Shown: piece after piece, positions 57,227 through 64,000 of the stretch
Layout of the letters: every line of letters begins with the position of its first letter
Position numbering within the stretch: the stretch's first letter is position 1
Assembly: GCF_040869045.1 (NCBI RefSeq)
Contig: NC_090321.1
Coordinates: 137,011,689 to 137,075,688, forward strand
Direction: 5' to 3'
From: Eurosta solidaginis
Taxonomy: Eukaryota; Arthropoda; Insecta; Diptera; Tephritidae
DNA: 64,000 bases
Notes under the pieces: model-generated
The model's input: the letters and a program-made list of their open reading frames with translations, nothing else
What the model was told of the DNA's origin: nothing
The model's database searches: none
Translations under genes and position numbers: made by a program

Positions 57227-57797
57227 TATATAAAAATCAAATCCTGTGCGTATGTGTGTTAGCTGTGGAAACGTATTTCCCACACTTCAATCATCACCAA
57301 ATTTTGGCTATAGGTTCCTTCTATTAACAAGAAGGTTTTAGGCTAAAAATAATTTCGATATATAAAAGGGCCGTGCCACCTCCCATACAAATGGAATTTT
57401 TGGTACTGCATAACTCTGAAGGTATACATGCCAGAACATTGAAATTCAGTGAGGAGTTACATGAGGTCAATCCCTAACACCTCCAAGAAAATGTGGAATT
57501 AGGAAAAAGGGGGCGTGGCACCTCCAATACAAATGGAATATATCACACTGCATGTCTCTGGATGTAGTAATGGTAGGATAATGAAAATTGGTAAGGAGCT
57601 ATATGACGTTATGTCCCACCGTTAAGTAACACCTCAAGTAAAATGTGGAATTTGAAAAAATGGGCGTGGCTTGGGTTATTTTAACACCTAAAGTTTGACT
57701 GCATTGTTGAGTTTGGCTGTTAATCCTGTTGGACGTTGAATAATATGCCGCCGTTAAAAAAAATTGCTAGCTTCAGTCTATCTACATCTCTATATAT
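57227..57797. other. Unassigned repeat-like sequence
   Basis: A segment of about 110 bp (57,233-57,345, containing CCCACACTTCAATCATCACC) recurs at 61,047-61,155, just outside the large dispersed repeat. The rest contains paired motifs such as GGGGGCGTGGCACCTCC and ATGGGCGTGGC, but no coding sequence. Confidence 0.5.
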
Positions 57798-60700
57798 AAC
57801 AAGTAAGGAAGGCTAAGTTCGGGTGTAACCGAACATTACATACTCAGTTGAGAGCTATGGAGACAAAAAAAGGAAAATCACCATGTAGGAAAATGAACCT
57901 AGGGTAACCCTGGAATGTGGTTGTATGACATGTGTATCAAATGGAAGGTATTAAAGAGTATTTTAAGAGAGAGTAGGCCATAGTTCTATGGATGGATGCC
58001 ATTTAGGGATATCACCATAAAGGTGGACCAGGGGTGTCTCTAGAATGTGTTTGTACGATATGGGAATCAAATAAAAGGTGTTACTGAGCATTTTAAGAGG
58101 GAGTGGGCATTAGGTCTATAGAGGGACGCCTTTTCGAGATATCGCCATTAGGGTGGGCCAGGGGTGACTCTAGAATGTTTGTACGATATGGGTATCAAAC
58201 GAAAAGTGTTACTGAGCATTTTAAGAGGGAGTGGGCATTAGGTCTATAGGTGGACGCCTTTTCGAAATGTCGCCATTAGGGTGGGCCAGGGGTGACTCTA
58301 GAATGTGTTTGTATGATATGGGTATCAAATGAAAGATGGTAATGAGTATTTTAAAAGGGAGTAATCCTTAGTTCTATAGGTGGACGCCTTTTCGAGATAT
58401 CGCCATAAAGGTGGACCAAGGGTGACTCTAGAATGTTTGTACGATATGGGTATCAAACGAAAGGTGTTACTGAGCATTTTAAGACGGAGTGGGCATGAGG
58501 TCTATAGGTGGACGCCCTTTCGAGATATCGTCATTAGGGTGGGCCAGGGGTGACTCTAGAATGTGTTTGTACGATATGGGTATCAAACGAAAAGTGTTAC
58601 TGAGCATTTTAAGAGGAAGTGGGCATTAGGTCTATAGGTGGACGCCTTTTCGAGATATCGCCATTAGGGTGGGCCAGGGGTGACTCTAGAATGTGTTTGT
58701 ACGATATGGGTATCAAATGAAAGGTGGTAATGAGTATTTTAATAGGGAGTAATCCTTAGTTCTATAGGTGGACGCCTTTTCGAGATATCGCCATATAGGT
58801 GGACCAAGGGTGACTCTAGAATGTTTGTACGATATGGGTATCAAACGAAAGGTGTTACTGAGCATTCTAAGAGGGAGTGGGCATTAGGTCTATAGGTGGA
58901 CGCCTTTTCGAGATATCGCCATTAGGGTGGGCCAGGGTGGCTCTAGAATGTGTTTGTACGATATGGGTATCAAATGAAAGGTGGTAATGAGTATTTTAAA
59001 AGGGAGTAATCCTTAGTTCTATAGGTGGACGCCTTTTAGAGATATCGCCATAAAGGTGGACCAAGGGTGACTCTAGAATGTTTGTACGATATGGGTATCA
59101 AACGAAAGGTGTTACTGAGCATTTTAAGAGGGAGTGGGCATTAGGTTATAGGTGGACGCCTTTTCGAGATATCGCCATTAGGGTGGGCCAGGGGTGGCTC
59201 TAGAATGTTTGTACGATATGGGTATCAAACGAAAGGTGTTACTGAGCATTTTAAGAGGGAGTGGGCATTAGGTCTATAGGTGGACGCCTTTTCGAGATAC
59301 CGCCATTAGGGTGGGCCAGGGGTGACTCTAGAATGTTTGTACGATATGGGTATCAAACGAAAGGTTTTACCGAGCATTTTAAGAGGGAGTGGACATTAGG
59401 TCTATAGGTGGACGCCTTTTCGAGATATCGCCATTAGGGTGGGCCAGGGGTGACTCTAGAATGTTTGTACGATATGGGTATCAAACGAAAGGTGTTACTG
59501 AGCATTTTAAGAGGGAGTGGGCATTAGGTCTATAGGTGGACGCCTTTTCGAGATATCGCCATTAGGGTGGGCCAGGGGTGACTCTAGAATGTGTTTGTAC
59601 GATATGGATATCAAATTAAAGGTACTAATGAGAGTTTTAAAAGCGAGTGGCCCTTAGATGTACATGTGAGGGCGTTCTCGCGATATCGACCAAAATGTGG
59701 ACCAGGTGATCCAGAAAATCATCTGTCGGGTACTGCTAATTTATTTATATATGCAATACCACTAACAGTATTCCTGCCAAGATTCCAAGGGCTGTTGATT
59801 TCGCCTTGTAGAACTTTTTCATTTTCTTCTGCTTAATATGGTAGGTGTCACACCCATTTTACAAAGTTTTTTCCAAAGTTATATTTTGTGTCAATAAACC
59901 AATCCAGTTACCATGTTTCATCCCTTTTTTCGTATTTGGTATAGAATTATGGCATTTTTTCATTTTTCGTAATTTTCGATATCGATAAAGTGGGCGTGGT
60001 TATGGTCGGATTTCGGCCATTTTTTATACCAAGATAAAGTGAGTTCAGATAAGTACGTGGGCTAAGCTTAGTAAAGATATATCGGTTTTTGCTCAAGTTA
60101 TTGTGTTAACGGCCGAGCGGAAGGACAGACGGTGGACTGTGTATAAAAACTGGGCGTGGCTTCCACCGATTTCGCCCATTTTCACAGAGAACAGTTACCG
60201 TCATAGAATCTATGCCCCTACCAAAATTGAGAAGGATTGGTAAATTTTTGTTCGACTTATGGCATTAAAAGTATTCTAGACAAACTAAATGAAAATGGGC
60301 GGAGCCACGCCCATTTTGAAATTTTCTTTTATTTTTGTATTTTGTTGCATCATATCATTACTGGAGTTGAATTTTGACTTAATTTACTTATATGCAGTAA
60401 AGATATTAAATTTTTTGGTAAAATTTGAATTTTAAAAAAAATTTTTTTAAAAAGTGGGCGTGTTCTGCATCCAATTTTGCTAATTTTTATTTAGCACATA
60501 TATAGTAATAGTAGTAACGTTCCTGCCAAATTTCATCATGATATCTTTAACGACTGTCAAATTACAGCTTGCAAAACTTTTAAATTACCTTCTTGTAAAA
60601 GTGGGCGGTGCCACGCCCATTGTCCAAAATCTTACTAATTTTCTATTCTGCGTCATAACGCCAACCCATCTACCAAGTTGCATCGCTTTAACCGCCTTTG

Positions 60701-61050
60701 GCAATGAATTATCGCATTTTTTGGGTTTTTCGAAATTTTCGATATCGAAAAAGTGGGCGCGGTTATAGTCCGATATCGTTCATTTTAAATAGCGATCTGA
60801 GATGAGTGCCCAGGAATCTACATACCAAATTTCATCAAGATACCTCAAAATTTACTCAAGTTATCGTGTTAACGGACAGACGGACGGACGGACGGACGGA
60901 CGGACATGGCTCAATCAAATTTTTTTTAGATACTGATGATTTTGATATATGGAAGTCTATATATATCTCGATTCCTTTATACCTGTACAACCAACCGTTA
61001 TCCAATCAAAGTTAATATACTCTGTGAGCTCTGCTCAACTGAGTATAAAA
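57798..61050 (+). mobile_element. Large dispersed repeat with short inverted ends and internal satellite
   Basis: The left end has TACTCAGTTGAGAGCT after AAGTTCGGGTGTAACCGAAC. The right end, reversed, has TATACTCAGTTGAGCAGAGC. The interior has the 128/130-bp satellite, then a 1.3-kb region with repeated GGGCGTGG motifs and a trailer GACGGACGGACGGACGGAC. It encodes no protein. Comparable repeats with a similar trailer are common in flies, but I cannot place it in a named family. Confidence 0.6.
57930..59690. repeat. Satellite array of 128- and 130-bp monomers
   Basis: The anchor GACGCC occurs at 58,125, 58,253, 58,383, 58,511, 58,641, 58,771, 58,899, 59,029, 59,155, 59,283, 59,411 and 59,539, with spacing of 126-130 bp. 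Two monomer types exist. One has GTTACTGAGCATTTTAAGAG with GAGTGGGCATTAGG. The other has GGTAATGAGTATTTTAAAAG with GAGTAATCCTTAG. The order is roughly A A B A A B A B A A A A. The first monomer and the end (from about 59,600) are degenerate. Confidence 0.92.
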
Positions 61051-61193
61051 ATCAAATTCTGTGTGTGTTCCCTATGGAAAGTACATATTTCCCACACTTC
61101 AATCATCACCAAATTTTGGCTATAGGTTTCTTCGACCAAGACGAAGGTTTTTCGTATTTCAGAATTAGGAATTTTAAATATAATTTTTTTTTT

Positions 61194-61309
61194 TGGCTAT
61201 GCGAACGAGCAATCTTAGCTCCCAAAATTGATCATGTTAACAAAATCAATGATCGCACTCAAATTCCTGGTGATGTGACGAAATATAAATCGAGCGACTT
61301 AGTTACAGA
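61194..61309 (+). pseudogene. Helitron helicase (Pif1-like), first part
   Basis: This part encodes WLCERAILAPKIDHVNKIND, then RTQIPGDVTKYKSSDLVTD. It matches the segment of Helitron Rep/helicase proteins shortly before the conserved PIEFLNSL motif. It is cut inside the aspartate codon by the hAT-type insertion and resumes at 63,573 in the same frame. The upstream part of the Helitron protein is not in the window. Confidence 0.85.
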
Positions 61310-63572
61310 CAGGGATGGGCGTTATCAACAAATTCTGGGACACCCTGCGGATCCTCCCGGGGCCTATTGGGGTCCATTCCAGGGGCTCCCTCGCGATCCT
61401 TCTAGGGTTTTGGGGTCATTTCGGGATGACTTTTGCGACTCCCTCAAGGTCTTTTGGAGGTCAATTTGGCATGGTTTAGGGGAGTACCACGGGGTCCTCC
61501 CGGGGTCATTCCGTGATCTTTTTGGGACTCCCTCGGGGTCATTTGGGGGTCATTCCGGGATGATTTTGGGGACTTCCTCGGGGTCATTTGGGGGTCATTT
61601 CGGGATGGTTTTGGGGACTCCCTCGGGGTCAATTCGGGGTCATTCCGGGATGGTTTTGGGGACTCCCTCGGGGTAATTTGGGGGTCATTCCGGGATGGTT
61701 TTGGGGACTCCCTCGGGGTCATTTCGGGATGGTTTTGAGGACTCCCTCGGGGTCATTTGGGGGTCATTCGTAGGTTATTCCGGGATCTTTTTGGGGACTC
61801 CCTCGTGGTCATTTCGGGTTCATTTCGGGATGGTGTTGGGGACTCCCTCGGGGTCATTCCGGGATGGTTTTTGGGGACTCCCTCGGGGTCATTTCGGGGT
61901 AATTTCGGGATGGTTTTGGGGACTCCCTCAGGGTCATTCCGGGATGATTTTGGGGACTCCCTCGGGGTCATTCCGGGACGATTTTGGGGGACTCCCTCGG
62001 GGTCACTTCGGTGTCATTCCGGGATGGTTTTGGGGACTCCCTCGGGGTCATTTCGGGGTAATTTCGGGATGGTTTTGGGGACTCCCTCTGGCTCATTTCG
62101 GGGTCATTTCGGGATGATTTTGGGGACTCCCTCGGGGTCATTTCGGGGTCATTCCGGGATGGTTTTGGGGACTCCCTCGGGGTCATTCCGGGATGGTTTT
62201 TTGGGACTCCATCGGGGTCATTTCGGGGTCATTTCAGGATGGTTTTGGGGACTCCCTCGGGGTAATTTCGGGACGATTTTGGGGACTCCCTCGGGGTCAT
62301 TCCGGGATGGTTTTGGGGACTCCCTCGGGGTCATTTCGGGATGGTTTTGGGGACTCCCTCGGGGTCATTTGGGGGTCATTGGTAGGTCATTCCGGGACCC
62401 CGAGGGAGTCCCCAAAACCATCCCGAAGTGACCTACGAAAGACCCCCAAATGACCCCGAGGGAGTCCCCAAAACCATCCCGAAATAACCCCGAAATGACC
62501 CCGAGGGCGTCCCCCAAAACCATCCCGGAATGACCCCGAGGGAGTCCCCAAAACCATCCCGAAATGACCCCGAGGGAGTCCCCAAAACCCCCCGAAATGG
62601 CCCCGAGAGAGTCCCCAATATCATCCCGAAATGACCCCGAGGGAGTCCCCAAAAAGATCCCGGAATGACCTACGAATGACCCCGAAATGACCCCGAGGGA
62701 GTCCCCAAAACCATCCCGAAATGACCCCGAGGGAGTCCCCAAAAAGATCCCGGAATCACCTACGAATGACCCCCAAATGACCCCGAGGGAGTCCCCAAAA
62801 CCATCCCGAAATGACCCCAAGTGAGTCCCCAAAAAGATCCCGGAATTACCTACGAATGACCCCCAAATGACCCCGAGGGAGTCCCCAAAACCATCCCGCA
62901 ATGACCCCGAGGAAGTCCCAATATCATCCCGGAATTACCCCCAAGTGACCCCGAGGGAGTCCCAAAAAGATCACGGAATGACCCCGGGAGGACCCCGTGG
63001 TACTCCCCTAAACCATGCCAAAATGACCTCCAAAAGACCTCGAGGGAGTCGCAAAAGTCATCCCGAAATGACCCCAAAACCCTAGAAGGATCGCGAGGGA
63101 GCCCCTGGAATGGACCCCAATAGGCCCCGGGAGGATCCGCAGGGTGTCCCAGAAATTACCTCCCAAACCGCCCCCAAAACACCCCACGAATACTCCCCAA
63201 AATCATCTCAATATTACCCTAAGAAGCTTCAGAACTACACGCGAACTGGTTACGCATATGGGTATATTTTCAGGGCATCTCGATGGTTAATTTTTTAATT
63301 TTTGGATAACTGAATAAAAACTAAAATTTTATTGTTATTCATATTTTGTAAATAAGGAATAATAACTCAACTCTTTATTCAAATTTTGCAAAAATAAGAA
63401 TGAGCGGTTATCATCAATCAGAATATTTTGAATAACGAGAAAATGTTATTCATTATTCAAGAAATGCTTGAATAAAAAATAACTTTTTATTCATCAATTA
63501 GAAAACTTAAAATGATGAATATTTTTTAATTTTTTATTTTGATTTGTTTCATTTCAAAATGACTCAACCCTG
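61310..63572. mobile_element. hAT-type element carrying a giant inverted minisatellite, perfect 8-bp TSD
   Basis: The left end is CAGGGATGGGCGTTA and the right end, reversed, is CAGGGTTGAGTCATT. The TSD is GTTACAGA (61,302-61,309 and 63,573-63,580). Removing the element and one TSD copy restores the Helitron helicase frame exactly (VTD, then [11 protein letters not shown]). No transposase is encoded. Inside lies the inverted repeat 61,331-63,158. The right 400 bp are AT-rich with repeated TTATTCA/TGAATAA subterminal motifs, as often seen near hAT ends. Confidence 0.9.
61331..63158. repeat. Long inverted repeat made of a 34-bp GC-rich minisatellite
   Basis: The basic unit is GGGGACTCCCTCGGGGTCAT plus TTCGGGATGGTTTT (34 bp). 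Longer variants carry an extra GGGGTCATTCC-like step. Units run forward from 61,331 to about 62,395 and inverted from about 62,396 to 63,158. The outer 150-200 bp of the arms are also complementary, including unique sequence such as CTGGGACACCCTGCGGATCC. The arms are about 1,065 and 763 bp long, so the left has more units. Several long frames occur here by chance on both strands. They are not genes. Confidence 0.92.
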
Positions 63573-64000
63573 GTTACAGATAAAGATCAAATTGTGAATT
63601 ATACAATTGAATTTCTAAACTCTTTAGAACCACCTGGAATACCTACGCATATATTAACTTTGAAAATAGGCTCACCAATCATGCTTCTTCGGAATTTAGA
63701 CCCACCAAAATTGTGCAATGGAACCAGACTTTGCGTTAAGAAATTAATGCCGAATATAATCGGAGCAGCAATCATCAGCGGTAAAAGCAAATGTGAAGAT
63801 GTGCTCATACCACGGATCCCAATGATTCCTACATATTTGCCATTCAATTTTAACCTCTTACAGTTTCCTGTACGCCTTGCTTTTGCAATTAGAATCAACA
63901 AAGCACAAGGACAATCGCTTACTGTTGCAGGATTAAATTTAGAGAGTCCGTGCTTTTCCTGGCTCTAGAGTTGGAACGCCAAAAAATTTGTTTATGTTTG
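63573..64000 (+). pseudogene. Helitron helicase (Pif1-like), C-terminal part
   Basis: The frame continues [20 protein letters not shown]. It then encodes [20 protein letters not shown], the strongly conserved Helitron helicase motif. [30 protein letters not shown] and [10 protein letters not shown] follow. A deletion after PCFS removes the usual HGQLYVA segment and brings a TAG at 63,966-63,968. RVGTPKN follows in another frame to the window end. The helicase unwinds DNA during rolling-circle transposition. This one is broken. Confidence 0.9.

Noticed and set aside
61676..62901. Long open frames on both strands with repeated GTPSGSF- and ESPKPSRNDP-like peptides
   Set aside because: They follow from the 34-bp minisatellite lacking stops in several frames. 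All frames on both strands are open at once and the peptides track DNA units, so they are not genes.

Overview
This window looks like transposon-packed intronic DNA from a higher fly. A tephritid-like fruit fly is plausible, but the species cannot be fixed from the sequence. The only convincing host coding sequence is two consecutive plus-strand exons of the ryanodine receptor gene (38,340-38,477 and 38,650-38,924), with matching reading phase and consensus splice sites. Nearly everything else is mobile-element debris of several classes, nested deeply enough that the order of insertions can often be read from target-site duplications (TSDs).

Layout. 600-5,830 is a minus-strand CR1/Jockey-superfamily LINE split by a plus-strand RNase H-bearing I/LOA-type LINE (about 1,255-3,386). 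5,940-18,880 holds two tandem copies (offset about 7.2 kb) of a composite block. Each block has a 447-bp tandem array with a tRNA-like A/B-box segment, Penelope-like element (PLE) fragments arranged head to head, and a 2.2-kb non-coding repeat that starts with a hAT-like TAGAG end. 19,512-20,206 is a RAG1/Transib-type transposase relic. 20,562-21,293 is an RTE LINE tail. 21,523-25,135 is a nearly complete second copy of the CR1-like LINE. 25,166-26,397 is a PLE GIY-YIG endonuclease fragment carrying a (CAA)n-tailed SINE-like insert. 26,409-27,190 has two tRNA-derived SINEs. 28,088-30,356 is an inverted third copy of the non-coding repeat, with a clean 853-bp hAT MITE inside. 31,408-32,483 is another hAT-like MITE with a SINE inside. 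34,052-37,582 is a long RTE LINE nested in the tail of an older one. 39,540-41,780 is an LTR retrotransposon gag and LTR remnant. 42,220-43,620 is a Jockey relic.

43,523-51,323 repeats 51,424-58,932 in the same order, but is 292 nt longer because of single-base additions, mostly in homopolymers, and it abuts a 100-N gap. I read it as an assembly (gap-fill) artefact, not a biological duplication. The better copy holds the end of the Jockey element, an AT-rich stretch, an RTE LINE with a nested SINE, a 147-bp MITE and a 128/130-bp satellite inside a larger dispersed repeat (57,798-61,050).

The window ends in a Helitron helicase gene. It is interrupted at 61,310-63,572 by a hAT-type element with a perfect 8-bp TSD. 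The cargo of that element is a huge inverted repeat built from a 34-bp GC-rich minisatellite. This is the most unusual structure in the window. No gene set here works as a host pathway. The TE proteins are broken, and the interest lies in structure, nesting and assembly.
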